Shown one piece after another: positions 18,637 to 28,623 of a DNA stretch of 64,000 bases. The translations under genes were made by a program, and so were the position numbers. The notes under the pieces were generated by a model. The model did no database searches, was not told the origin of the DNA, and was given only the letters and a program-made list of their open reading frames with translations. The stretch covers positions 539,988 through 603,987 of the forward strand of contig NZ_JARBFX010000002.1 in assembly GCF_028863665.1 (NCBI RefSeq), written 5' to 3'. Positions within the stretch are counted from its first letter, which is position 1, and each line of letters opens with the position of its first letter. This DNA comes from Aquabacter sediminis. Its GTDB lineage: Bacteria > Pseudomonadota > Alphaproteobacteria > Rhizobiales > Xanthobacteraceae.

Positions 18637-20067
18637 ATGACCGCCCAGCCCTATCCCCGCGATCTCATCGGCTATGGCCGCAATGCCCCCCATCCCCGCT
18701 GGCCGGGCGATGCCAGGATCGCGGTGCAGTTCGTCATCAATTACGAGGAAGGGGGCGAGAACTCGGTCCTCCACGGGGACGCGGCCTCGGAAGCCTTCCT
18801 GTCCGAGATCGTCGGCGCGCAGCCTTGGCCGGGGCAGCGGCATATGAACATGGAGTCCATCTACGAATATGGCTCCCGCGTCGGCTTTTGGCGCCTGCAT
18901 CGCCTGTTCACCGAGCGCAACATGCCGCTGACGGTCTATGGCGTCGCCACAGCGCTGGCGCGCAATCCCGAGGCGGTGGCGGGCATGAAGGAGGCGGGCT
19001 GGGAGATCGCCAGCCACGGCTACAAATGGGTGGACTACAAGGACGTGCCCATCGAGACCGAGCGCGCGCACATTTTGGAGGCCATCCGGCTGCACACGCA
19101 GGTGACCGGATCCCGGCCGCTGGGCTTCTACCAGGGCCGCTCCTCCGAGAACACGACACCGCTTGCCATGGAGGAAGGCGGCTTCGTCTATTCCGCCGAC
19201 ACCTATGCGGACGAGCTGCCCTATTGGATCGAGGGACCCAAGGGCCCGTTCCTGATGGTGCCCTATACGCTCGACGCCAATGACATGCGCTTTTCCATTC
19301 CCGCCGGCTTTTCGGCGGGAGATCAGTTCTTCACCTATCTGAAGGACAGCTTTGACCTGCTTTACGCGGAAGGCGCCCGCGCCCCCCGGATGCTCTCCAT
19401 CGGCCTTCACAACCGCCTTGTGGGCCGGCCCGGCCGTGCGGCGGCGCTGGCCCGATTTCTGGACTATATCCAGGGGCACGAGGGCGTGTGGGTGGCGCGG
19501 CGCATTGACATTGCCCGCCACTGGATCGCCCATCACCCGCCGAAGGGTGGCTATGTGCCGAGCCGCCTGTCCAAGGCTCTGTTCGTGGAGCGGTTCGGCG
19601 GTGTGTTCGAGCATTCGCCCTGGATTGCGGAAGGCGCCTATGAGGCGGGGCTCTCCCAGGCGGAGGACACGCCGGACGGCCTTCACGCCGCCATGTCCAA
19701 GGTGCTGCGGACGGCAAGCCGGGAGCAGCAGATGAGCGTCATCCACGCCCATCCCGATCTTGCCGGCAAGCTCGCGGCCGCCAAGCTGCTCACGGCCGAC
19801 AGCGCGCAGGAGCAGGCCTCTGCCGGCCTCGACCGTCTCACTGCCGAGGAGAAGGCCCGCTTCACCGCGCTCAACACGGCCTATCTGGAGAAGTTCGGGT
19901 TCGTCTTTATCATGGCCATACGCGGCCGCTCCAAGGAGGAAATCGTCGCTGCCTTTGAGCGCCGGCTCGGCCAAGACGCCGAGACGGAATTCCAGGAAGC
20001 CCTCGCCCAGATCGAGAAGATCGCGCTGCTGCGCCTGGAACAGATGCTTCCCGGAGGCACCGCATGA
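18637..20067 (+). CDS. puuE: Fused allantoinase (PuuE) / OHCU decarboxylase
   Basis: 476 residues joining two steps. Residues 1-310 are a polysaccharide-deacetylase-type allantoinase (FVINYEEGGENSVLHGD, ESIYEYGSRVGFWRL, GFYQGRSSENT), cofactor-independent in known PuuE proteins. From about residue 311 (SRLSKALFVERFGGVFEHSP) it is an OHCU decarboxylase, with the HPDLAGK and FGFVFIMAIRG motifs of that family. OHCU decarboxylase makes S-allantoin, which the first domain hydrolyses to allantoate, so the fusion links consecutive reactions in reverse order along the chain. The ATG lies 31 bases past hiuH; the stop overlaps the next start by ATGA. Confidence 0.92.
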   Translation: MTAQPYPRDLIGYGRNAPHPRWPGDARIAVQFVINYEEGGENSVLHGDAASEAFLSEIVGAQPWPGQRHMNMESIYEYGSRVGFWRLHRLFTERNMPLTVYGVATALARNPEAVAGMKEAGWEIASHGYKWVDYKDVPIETERAHILEAIRLHTQVTGSRPLGFYQGRSSENTTPLAMEEGGFVYSADTYADELPYWIEGPKGPFLMVPYTLDANDMRFSIPAGFSAGDQFFTYLKDSFDLLYAEGARAPRMLSIGLHNRLVGRPGRAAALARFLDYIQGHEGVWVARRIDIARHWIAHHPPKGGYVPSRLSKALFVERFGGVFEHSPWIAEGAYEAGLSQAEDTPDGLHAAMSKVLRTASREQQMSVIHAHPDLAGKLAAAKLLTADSAQEQASAGLDRLTAEEKARFTALNTAYLEKFGFVFIMAIRGRSKEEIVAAFERRLGQDAETEFQEALAQIEKIALLRLEQMLPGGTA

Positions 20068-21362
20068 TCCGCACCGAAGCCTCCAAGGCCCAAACTGCTC
20101 CCGCCGAACCCGAGCCCTTGGCCGGCGAGACCATCGCATCCCGCCTGAGGGAACTGGCGGCTTTCACCGATGTGCCGGGTGAGATGACCCGTCTGTCGCT
20201 CTCTCCCGCCCATAAGCGGGCCGCGGCGCAGGTGGCCTATTGGTTTCGCGCCGCCGGAATGAACCATGTGCATATGGATGCCACCGGCACCATTGTGGGC
20301 CGCTATGCCGCCGATCGGCCGGATGCCAAGACGCTGATCATCGGCTCGCACATCGACACGGTGCGCAATGCCGGCATCTATGACGGCAATCTCGGCGTGC
20401 TTGTGGGCATCGCCGCCGTCGACCAACTGCGTCGGGAAGGCCGGCGCTTGCCCTTCGCCGTGGAGGTCGCCGCCTTCGCCGATGAGGAAGGGGTGCGCTT
20501 CCTGTCCACCCTCTCCTCCTCCAAGGCCTTTGCCGGGCGCTTCGATCCGAAGTGCCTGGAGGACGTGGACAGCGCCGGCATCTCCCGGCACGAAGCGCTG
20601 CGCACCTTCGGCGCGCCGGTGGACACCGTGGCCCAATGCGCCCGCACGCCCGAAGAGACGCTCGGCTATGTGGAGGTGCATATCGAGCAGGGGCCGGTGC
20701 TGGAGGCGCTGAACCTGCCGCTCGGCATTGTCACCGGCATTGCCGGCGCCTCCCGCGCCTCCATCCGCCTCAAGGGGCAGGCGGCCCATTCGGGCACCAT
20801 GCCCATGCCCATGCGCCAGGATGCACTTGCTGCCGCCGCCGAGATCATCCTGGCGGTGGAAGCCCGCGGCCGGGCGGACGTGGCCCCGGCCTCGCTGGTG
20901 GCCACGGTCGGCACGCTCACCATCGCCGGAAGCGCCGTAAACGTGGTGCCGGGCGAGGTGGTCTTTTCCATCGACGTGCGCTCCTCCGATGACGGGGTGC
21001 GCCGCGCCGCCGTGGCGGACATCACCGCTGCGATTGAGGACATTGCGGCCCGTCGCGGCATCACGCCCTTCATCTCCTGGGGCCACGACGCCCCCGCCGC
21101 CCCCTGCGACGAGAGGCTGAAGGCGCGCCTTTCCGAGGCGGTTGCCTCCCTCGGCCTGCCCGTCCATCACCTGCCGTCCGGCGCCGGGCACGATGCCATG
21201 GTGTTCCGCGACGTCCTGCCCATGGCCATGCTGTTCGTGCGGTCCTTCAACGGCAGCCACAATCCGAAGGAATATGCCGCCCCCGAGGATATCGGCCTTG
21301 CGGCCCGCGCGCTCCACGCCTTCCTCTTGCGCCTTGCCGAGCAGGAGGCGGGCGCGCACTAA
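20064..21362 (+). CDS. Allantoate amidohydrolase (M20, AllC/HyuC type)
   Basis: 432-residue metallohydrolase of the allantoate amidohydrolase / N-carbamoyl amino-acid hydrolase group. Seen: IIGSHIDTVRNAGIYDGNLGV with the His and Asp ligands, AFADEEGVRF with the Glu pair, HIEQGPVLEA, and GAGHDAMVF near the C-terminus. Translation is coupled to the fused allantoinase gene by a four-base ATGA overlap, which makes allantoate the most likely substrate, yielding ureidoglycolate or ureidoglycine and ammonia. A palindromic terminator follows. No ureidoglycolate lyase gene is in the window. Confidence 0.88.
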   Translation: MIRTEASKAQTAPAEPEPLAGETIASRLRELAAFTDVPGEMTRLSLSPAHKRAAAQVAYWFRAAGMNHVHMDATGTIVGRYAADRPDAKTLIIGSHIDTVRNAGIYDGNLGVLVGIAAVDQLRREGRRLPFAVEVAAFADEEGVRFLSTLSSSKAFAGRFDPKCLEDVDSAGISRHEALRTFGAPVDTVAQCARTPEETLGYVEVHIEQGPVLEALNLPLGIVTGIAGASRASIRLKGQAAHSGTMPMPMRQDALAAAAEIILAVEARGRADVAPASLVATVGTLTIAGSAVNVVPGEVVFSIDVRSSDDGVRRAAVADITAAIEDIAARRGITPFISWGHDAPAAPCDERLKARLSEAVASLGLPVHHLPSGAGHDAMVFRDVLPMAMLFVRSFNGSHNPKEYAAPEDIGLAARALHAFLLRLAEQEAGAH

Positions 21363-21377
21363 CCTGCGAACGCAAAA

Positions 21378-21399
21378 CGGCCGGCGCATGCGCCGGCCG
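21378..21399. terminator. Bidirectional terminator-like palindrome
   Basis: A perfect 22-base palindrome centred on GCATGC, with AAAA just before it and GTTGTTTGT a few bases after. It lies between the stops of the convergent allantoate hydrolase and mmsA genes, so it probably ends transcription from both sides. Confidence 0.75.
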
Positions 21400-21433
21400 A
21401 AGTGTTGTTTGTCAGGAGTGCCTTGCGGAAGCC

Positions 21434-22924
<1,491 letters not shown>

Positions 22925-22952
22925 GGCGTCCTCCAGAACTCTCGGGCGGGTA

Positions 22953-22965
22953 TCTGGTGCGCAGA
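22953..22965. promoter_or_regulatory. Possible LysR box between mmsA and its regulator
   Basis: TCTG and CAGA separated by five bases form a T-N11-A dyad of the kind LysR proteins bind. It lies in the 110-base divergent promoter, 29 bases before the mmsA start and 70 before the regulator start. The arms are short. Confidence 0.35.
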
Positions 22966-23034
22966 GAACATCTGGCAATTGCGCGGAGCAATGCCTAACA
23001 TCCCGGACACGTTATGCAGAAATAGGCTTACCGC

Positions 23035-23928
23035 GTGAATTGGGATCATGCCCGCATCTTTCTCGCCGTGGCCCGGGCCGGGCAGATGCTGGGCGCGGCA
23101 CAGCGCCTGAACGTGGACCACGCCACGGTGACCCGCCGCATCAATGCCCTTGAGGCGGACCTGGGCGCGCGCGTGTTCGAGCGGCGCACCACAGGCTGCA
23201 CCTTGACAGCCGTGGGAGAGCGCTTCCTCGCCGTCGCGGAGCGGGTGGAAAGCGAGATGATCCGGGCCCGATCGGATCTGGGGAATGCCGACCTGAAGCT
23301 GGAGGGTACCATTCGCATCGGCGCGCCGGATGCGCTGGGCACCTATTTCCTCGCCCCCCGCCTGCCACGCTTCGCCGCACCCCATCCCGACCTCGTCGTC
23401 CAATTGGTGCCCCTGCCCCGCACCTTCTCCTTGTCCAAGCGAGAGGCCGACATCGCCATCACCATCGAGCGCCCCTCCGAGGGGCGCCTCTTCGTAAGGC
23501 GCCTCACGGACTATTCCCTCTCGGTTTACGCCTCCCGCGCCTATCTGGAGGAGACCGGCCCAATCGGGTGCGAGGCGGACCTGAAGAACCGCACGCTCGT
23601 TACCTATGTGCAGGACCTCGCCTACAGCCCCGGCCTCGACTATATGAGCACCCTGGTTGAGTTGTGCGGGCGCCGGTTCGAGTGCGCCAGCGCCGTCGGC
23701 CAGTTGGAGGCGGTGCGCGCCGGCGGCGGTGTCGCCATTCTCCATGACTACGCCGCCGCCGCCCATAGCGATCTCGTCCCCGTTCTGCCCCATGTGAGAT
23801 TTGAGCGCGCCTATTGGCTGGTGGTGCACGCGGACATGCGGGACCTGCGCCGGATTTCGCAGATGGAGGACTTCATCGTCGACGCGGTGCGAGGAGAGCG
23901 CGTCTCCTTCCTGCCCGGGCGCGCCTGA
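23035..23928 (+). CDS. LysR-family transcriptional regulator, probable mmsA regulator
   Basis: 297-residue LysR protein. The winged helix is at residues about 3-60 (ARIFLAVARAGQMLGAAQRL, DHATVTRRINALE) and the effector domain begins near residue 90. It uses a GTG start at 23035; the second residue Asn followed by WDHARIFLAVA is the usual opening of this subgroup. It is divergent from mmsA with 110 bases between starts, so it most likely controls mmsA and itself. Its fold and opening resemble the regulator at 37201, which belongs to the same subgroup. Confidence 0.85.
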   Translation: MNWDHARIFLAVARAGQMLGAAQRLNVDHATVTRRINALEADLGARVFERRTTGCTLTAVGERFLAVAERVESEMIRARSDLGNADLKLEGTIRIGAPDALGTYFLAPRLPRFAAPHPDLVVQLVPLPRTFSLSKREADIAITIERPSEGRLFVRRLTDYSLSVYASRAYLEETGPIGCEADLKNRTLVTYVQDLAYSPGLDYMSTLVELCGRRFECASAVGQLEAVRAGGGVAILHDYAAAAHSDLVPVLPHVRFERAYWLVVHADMRDLRRISQMEDFIVDAVRGERVSFLPGRA

Positions 23929-24016
23929 CGACAGCAACCGCGAGACTTGGTTGAATCCCAGTGAGGATGCGATCAGATTGCTATGCAATTCAGCCCTGCT
24001 GTGGGCTACAGGAGGA

Positions 24017-24775
24017 ATGCCGCGCGCATCCGTGCCGGCCGCTACGGACGAACAGATGGACGATCGGACCTCCAAACCGGCCGCCGTGCCGGGCCGCGAC
24101 TTCAAGGTGGCCCGCCTTGCAGCACCCCTGCGCCACTCGGTGGTGGAGAGCATCCGCGATGCGATCGCGCTCGGGCGCTTTACAACGGGAGAACGGCTGC
24201 CGGAACGCGCGCTCTGCGAATTGACTGGGGTCAGCCGCACCCTGGTGCGCGAAGCTTTGCGGCAACTGGAATCAGAGGGCCTGATCATCGTCGTGCCCCA
24301 CCGGGGGCCCATCGTCGCAGGGGTGACGCCGGAGCAGGCCGAAGGCATCTATCAGGTGCGGGCGGAACTGGAGGGGCTGGCCGCGGAGCGCTTCGCGGCA
24401 AAGGCCGGGCCGGTCGAGAAAAAGGCGCTGAAGGCCGCCTTCCGTCAACTGAAGACGGCATTGACCTCAGCCGATCCGCTCGACCGGATCAACGCCAAGA
24501 ACCACTTCTATGACTGCCTCATAGAAGGCGCCGGAAACGAGGCACTGGGGCAGGCCCTGAACATGCTGAATGCGCGGATCACCGTGCTGCGCGCCACCTC
24601 CCTTCAAACCCCCGGTCGGGGCAAGGAGAGCATCGCCGAGCTGAGCGAGTTGGTGGATGCGCTCATGGCCGGCGACGGCGTCGCCGCCCGTGCCGCGGCG
24701 GTTCGCCATGTCGCCAAGGCGGCCGAAGTCGCCCTTCTCAATCTGCGCCGACAAGACGCCGCCACAAGCGTGTGA
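24017..24775 (+). CDS. GntR-family regulator, FadR/FCD subgroup
   Basis: About 252 residues: a GntR winged helix-turn-helix at about 36-105 (IRDAIALGRFTTGERLPE, LCELTGVSRTLVREALRQLE, IIVVPHRGPIV) followed by an all-helical FCD effector domain (YQVRAELEGLAAERFA onward) that in this family binds carboxylic acids with a metal. The start is uncertain: the ATG at 24017 directly abuts AGGAGG, which is too close, and the next ATG at 24056 has only a weak ribosome site. Both give an intact DNA-binding domain. It lies 66 bases before gpmI; whether it controls mmsA, gpmI or a distant gene is unknown. Confidence 0.8.
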   Translation: MPRASVPAATDEQMDDRTSKPAAVPGRDFKVARLAAPLRHSVVESIRDAIALGRFTTGERLPERALCELTGVSRTLVREALRQLESEGLIIVVPHRGPIVAGVTPEQAEGIYQVRAELEGLAAERFAAKAGPVEKKALKAAFRQLKTALTSADPLDRINAKNHFYDCLIEGAGNEALGQALNMLNARITVLRATSLQTPGRGKESIAELSELVDALMAGDGVAARAAAVRHVAKAAEVALLNLRRQDAATSV

Positions 24776-24841
24776 CCTTGTGTTCGCCGCCGGCCCGCCT
24801 TATCGGCAGGGCCAGCATTATGCGACGCAACGAGGTCTGAC

Positions 24842-26365
24842 ATGTCGAAGCCATCCCTTGCCATGCTCGTCGTTCTCGATGGATGGGGATGGCGCGAGGA
24901 AGACGCCGACAATGCGGTGCGCCTCGCCCACACACCCAACTTCGACCGGCTTTACGCTGGCTCTCCCCATGCCTTCCTGAGCACGTCCGGTCTTGATGTG
25001 GGCCTGCCGCCTGGACAGATGGGCAATTCTGAAGTGGGTCATCTCAATCTCGGCGCCGGGCGCGTGGTGATGCAGGACCTGCCGCGCATCGACGCAGCCA
25101 TTGCCGATGGCGAACTGGCGCGGCGGATTGAGGACAGCGGTCTCGTTTCGTCCCTCAAGCGGACCGGCGGCACCTGCCACATCATCGGCCTCATGTCGCC
25201 CGGCGGCGTACACGCCCACCAGGACCATGCGGTAGCCGTGGCCAAGATTCTGCGCGAGCGGGGCATTCCCGTTGCCGTTCACGCCCTCACGGACGGCCGC
25301 GACACCGCGCCCCGCTCCGCCGCCGAGGCTCTGGCGAAGCTGGAGGCCGACCTGCCTGAGGGTGCGCCCATCGTCACCGTCTGCGGCCGCTATTTCGCCA
25401 TGGACCGCGACAAGCGCTGGGAGCGTGTGAAGCGGGCCTACGACCTGCTGGTGCGGGGAGAGGGAGAAAAGCGCGCAAGCGCGGTGGAAGCGGTGGAGAC
25501 CTCCTACGCTGCGGACATTTCGGATGAGTTCATCGCCCCGGCCGTCATCGGCGCCTATGCCGGCATGAAAGATGGCGACGCCATCCTGTGCACCAACTTT
25601 CGCGCCGACCGCGCCCGCGAGCTTCTGGACGCATTGCTGCTGAAGGCCTTCGACGGCTTCGACCGCGGCACGCCCGTTTCCTTCTGCGCCGCGACCGGCA
25701 TGGCCTCCTATGGCAGCGATCTCGACCAGGTCATGGTCACGCTCTTCCCCCGGCAGTCGCTGGAAAAGGGCCTGGGCGAGGTGGTCGCCGAGGCGGGCCT
25801 GCTCCAGGTCCGCGCGGCAGAGACGGAGAAATACCCGCACGTCACCTACTTCCTCAATGGCGGCCGCGAGACCCCCTATCCGGGAGAGGATCGCATTCTG
25901 GTGCCTTCCCCCAAGGTGGCGACCTATGACCTCCAGCCCGAAATGTCGGCCCCCGAGCTGACGGAAAAGGTTCTGGAGGCCATCCGCTCCCGCACCTACA
26001 GCCTGATCGTTCTCAACTATGCCAATCCGGACATGGTCGGGCACACCGGGTCCCTGCCGGCGGCCATCAAGGCGGTGGAGACGGTGGATGCGGGGCTCGG
26101 AAAGCTGGCGGATGCGGTGCTGGACATGGGCGGCGCCTTGCTGGTGACCGCCGACCACGGCAATTGCGAGCTCATGCGAGACCCGTTGACGGGCAATCCC
26201 CACACTGCACACACGACCCATCCGGTGCCAATCTTCCTCGCCGGCCGCCCTGGCGTCGCCTTGGCTGATGGTCGCCTGGGTGATGTGGCGCCGACATTGC
26301 TGGCCCTGATCGGCCTGCCACAGCCTTCGCAGATGACGGGCAAGTCCCTGCTGCGCGCGAAGTGA
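24842..26365 (+). CDS. gpmI: 2,3-bisphosphoglycerate-independent phosphoglycerate mutase
   Basis: 507-residue cytoplasmic enzyme interconverting 3- and 2-phosphoglycerate in glycolysis and gluconeogenesis. Length is normal for the family. Seen: VVLDGWGWRE with the first metal-binding Asp, QMGNSEVGHLNLGAGR containing the phospho-accepting Ser, TDGRDTAP, and VTADHGNCE plus HTTHPVP at the C-terminus for the second metal centre. All expected ligands appear intact. It is followed by an intrinsic terminator. The flanking GntR and BtuF-like genes have no obvious link to glycolysis. Confidence 0.95.
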   Translation: MSKPSLAMLVVLDGWGWREEDADNAVRLAHTPNFDRLYAGSPHAFLSTSGLDVGLPPGQMGNSEVGHLNLGAGRVVMQDLPRIDAAIADGELARRIEDSGLVSSLKRTGGTCHIIGLMSPGGVHAHQDHAVAVAKILRERGIPVAVHALTDGRDTAPRSAAEALAKLEADLPEGAPIVTVCGRYFAMDRDKRWERVKRAYDLLVRGEGEKRASAVEAVETSYAADISDEFIAPAVIGAYAGMKDGDAILCTNFRADRARELLDALLLKAFDGFDRGTPVSFCAATGMASYGSDLDQVMVTLFPRQSLEKGLGEVVAEAGLLQVRAAETEKYPHVTYFLNGGRETPYPGEDRILVPSPKVATYDLQPEMSAPELTEKVLEAIRSRTYSLIVLNYANPDMVGHTGSLPAAIKAVETVDAGLGKLADAVLDMGGALLVTADHGNCELMRDPLTGNPHTAHTTHPVPIFLAGRPGVALADGRLGDVAPTLLALIGLPQPSQMTGKSLLRAK

Positions 26366-26372
26366 AGCCCGA

Positions 26373-26400
26373 GGGCGCCGGTCTCATCGGCGCCCGTTTG
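26373..26400 (+). terminator. Intrinsic terminator after gpmI
   Basis: GGGCGCCG (26373-26380) and CGGCGCCC (26388-26395) around a seven-base loop, followed by GTTTG. It starts seven bases past the gpmI stop. Confidence 0.7.
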
Positions 26401-26432
26401 TCTCAAGCCGTGGACATGTGCGGGAGAGGGAC

Positions 26433-27233
26433 ATGCGGACTTTCCCGCCGGAGCGGATCGTGTGCCTTACGGAAGAGACGGTCGAAACGCTTTATCTGCT
26501 CGAAGAGGATCGCAGAATCGTCGGCGTATCCGGATATGCGGTTCGTCCACCGCGCGTGCGCCGAGAAAAGCCGCGCGTGTCCGCTTTCACCTCCGCAGAT
26601 ATCCCGAAGATTCTCGCGCTCGAGCCAGATCTGGTCCTCGCCTATTCGGACCTGCAGGCCGAGATCGTTGCTTCCCTTGTGCGCGCCGGCATTGCCGTCC
26701 ACGCTTTCAACCAAAGAGACGTGGCCGGCATCCTTGCCATGATCCGAACCTTGGGTGCCCTGGTGGGCGCCTTTGAAAAAGCCGACGCGCTTGCGCGCGC
26801 CCTTTGGAGAGATCTTGAAGATCTGGCGCGATCCATCCCCGACGGGCCGCGTCCCTGTGTCTTTTTCGAAGAATGGGACCAGCCACTGATCTCGGGGATC
26901 GGCTGGGTGAGCGAACTCATCCACATTGCTGGAGGCCGCGATGCCTTCGCCTTATTGGGCAAGAATCATGCGGCCTGTGATCGCATCGTCACGCCGGAAC
27001 AGGTCGTGGCTGCGGCTCCCGACATGATCCTTGCCTCCTGGTGCGGCAAGCGAGTGGCCAAGGACACGATCGCTGCCCGCCCCTGCTGGTCTGCCATTCC
27101 GGCGGTGCGCGAGGGATGGATCGTCGAGATCAAGTCGCCCCTCATTCTCCAGCCAGGACCCGCTGCGCTTACCGACGGAGTTCATGCGATCCGCACCGCA
27201 ATCACCGCCTGGCACGCAAAAGCTCGGCCTTGA
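26433..27233 (+). CDS. BtuF-like periplasmic-binding fold protein without signal peptide
   Basis: 266 residues with the class III (helical-backbone) binding-protein fold used for cobalamin and siderophores. Seen: ERIVCLTEETVETLYLLEED, VGVSGYAVRPP, ADIPKILALEPDLVLAYSDLQ, ISGIGWVSELIHIAGGRDAF. Unlike normal transport receptors it has no signal peptide: the chain begins directly with MRTFPPERIVC. AGAGG four to five bases upstream supports this ATG, and the short GTG extension at 26418 adds nothing hydrophobic. No ABC permease or ATPase for it is nearby. It may be a cytoplasmic ligand-binding protein of the group annotated as cobalamin-binding proteins; the ligand is unproven. Confidence 0.75.
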   Translation: MRTFPPERIVCLTEETVETLYLLEEDRRIVGVSGYAVRPPRVRREKPRVSAFTSADIPKILALEPDLVLAYSDLQAEIVASLVRAGIAVHAFNQRDVAGILAMIRTLGALVGAFEKADALARALWRDLEDLARSIPDGPRPCVFFEEWDQPLISGIGWVSELIHIAGGRDAFALLGKNHAACDRIVTPEQVVAAAPDMILASWCGKRVAKDTIAARPCWSAIPAVREGWIVEIKSPLILQPGPAALTDGVHAIRTAITAWHAKARP

Positions 27234-27300
27234 GTTCAAGGTCATCAGCAAGAAAAAGGGCGGCTTCTGGCGCAAAAGACTTCTGCACAACTTCCAGCTG

Positions 27301-28623
27301 TCATCGCTCAGTCATGGATGAGTAAAAACGGTCAAAAATTGGTGCAACTAAAAACTGCAAAACCGTCCTCTCTCCCGTCGGCATGAATACAACAGCCTGC
27401 ATTCCAGGAATGATGCGGTCGCGAATTTCCGGCGGGATAGATGATCGATCCACCGAAACTTCAGCGGCATAATAGGTGCCTCCCGTTTTCACATCCTCGA
27501 TCACGTCGTGCGATAGCGTTTCCAGCGTGCCCTTGATTATCTCGCTCCTGAATTCGCGAAACTGGGTCAACTGGATGTCAACCTCCTGGCCAACCCGAAC
27601 ACGGTCAATATCATCAGGAAGGATCTTCGCCCGCAACACAAGAACGTCCGAAGATGGCACGATTTCCATGATGACATCCCCCGGACGCACCACACCACCA
27701 ATCGTAAACACCTTCATGCTTTGGACAGAACCAGAGACAGGGGCAGTAATATCCACCCGCCTCAAACTGTCTTTGGCTACGATGATCTGCTGCGTCAGGT
27801 CGCCGATTGTCTTGCGAACATCCGGCAATGCGGCTGCCGCTTCTTGTACATACGTCTTCCGCAGCTGATCTGCGCTGGCTGTCAGCTCATTGACCTTATC
27901 CTGCGCCTGAGCGATGGAAACGATCGCGCCATCAATGGCACCCTGCAGACCCGATTCCTGGCGTTGCAAGGCCGTTACACGCGGCAAGGCAACAAAGCCC
28001 TTCTTGTAGAGGGTCATCACGCCTTCCAATTCGCTTTTCACGGTGAGGATCTGGTCTTCCGACGTTTTCTTGGTAATGGCTGCCTGCTCGATCTGCTTTT
28101 GAGCCTGTGCAAGCTGGGCATCTATCACGTCCAGCGAACTCTGCAGCGTGGCGAGGCGGCTATCGAATTGGCGCCTGTTGTCGCTGATGGCAGAGGCCAC
28201 CTGGGGATCGGAAGCCAGCTTCATGACGCTCTCGGGAAACGTCACCTGCTTCGCGAGAGAGCGTTGAGCCTCAAGCCGCGCCTCTTGTGCCTGCGCCTGG
28301 GCCAACTGCTTCTCATAGGTCTCCGCAGCCGCCATGCTGCGCGTCGGATCAAGGCGCAGCAGGACGTCGCCCTTGTTCACAATGCTCCCATCGCGCACGA
28401 GAATCTCGCGCACGATCCCCCCTTCCAGGTGCTGGATCTCCTTCCGGTTTGATGATACCGCAACGATGCTGGACGCTGTCACCGCGCCGTCGATCCTGGC
28501 AATCGCCGACCAAGTGAAGGTCACCACAACGGCAAACACCATGATGGCATAGCCATAGGAGAGTGTGGACTTCCAGTCGCCTGGCGCGATCGGTGCATGC
28601 TCAAGCAGCGGATCTTCTTTCAT
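27301..28623 (-). CDS. Type I secretion membrane-fusion protein (HlyD/PrtE family)
   Basis: 440-residue periplasmic adaptor that links the inner-membrane ABC exporter to an outer-membrane TolC-type channel. Seen: one N-terminal membrane segment (residues about 23-45), the lipoyl-like HLEGGIVREILVRDGSIVNKGDVLL, a long coiled coil (about residues 90-265), the second half-lipoyl and beta-barrel domain (VDITAPVSGSVQSMKV, GDVIMEIVP), and a C-terminal GMQAVVFMPTGERT, all typical of the PrtE/HlyD group. Its ATG at 28623 overlaps the ABC gene stop by one base (TGATG), so translation is coupled. The TolC partner is not in the window. Confidence 0.92.
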   Translation of the reverse strand: MKEDPLLEHAPIAPGDWKSTLSYGYAIMVFAVVVTFTWSAIARIDGAVTASSIVAVSSNRKEIQHLEGGIVREILVRDGSIVNKGDVLLRLDPTRSMAAAETYEKQLAQAQAQEARLEAQRSLAKQVTFPESVMKLASDPQVASAISDNRRQFDSRLATLQSSLDVIDAQLAQAQKQIEQAAITKKTSEDQILTVKSELEGVMTLYKKGFVALPRVTALQRQESGLQGAIDGAIVSIAQAQDKVNELTASADQLRKTYVQEAAAALPDVRKTIGDLTQQIIVAKDSLRRVDITAPVSGSVQSMKVFTIGGVVRPGDVIMEIVPSSDVLVLRAKILPDDIDRVRVGQEVDIQLTQFREFRSEIIKGTLETLSHDVIEDVKTGGTYYAAEVSVDRSSIPPEIRDRIIPGMQAVVFMPTGERTVLQFLVAPIFDRFYSSMTER

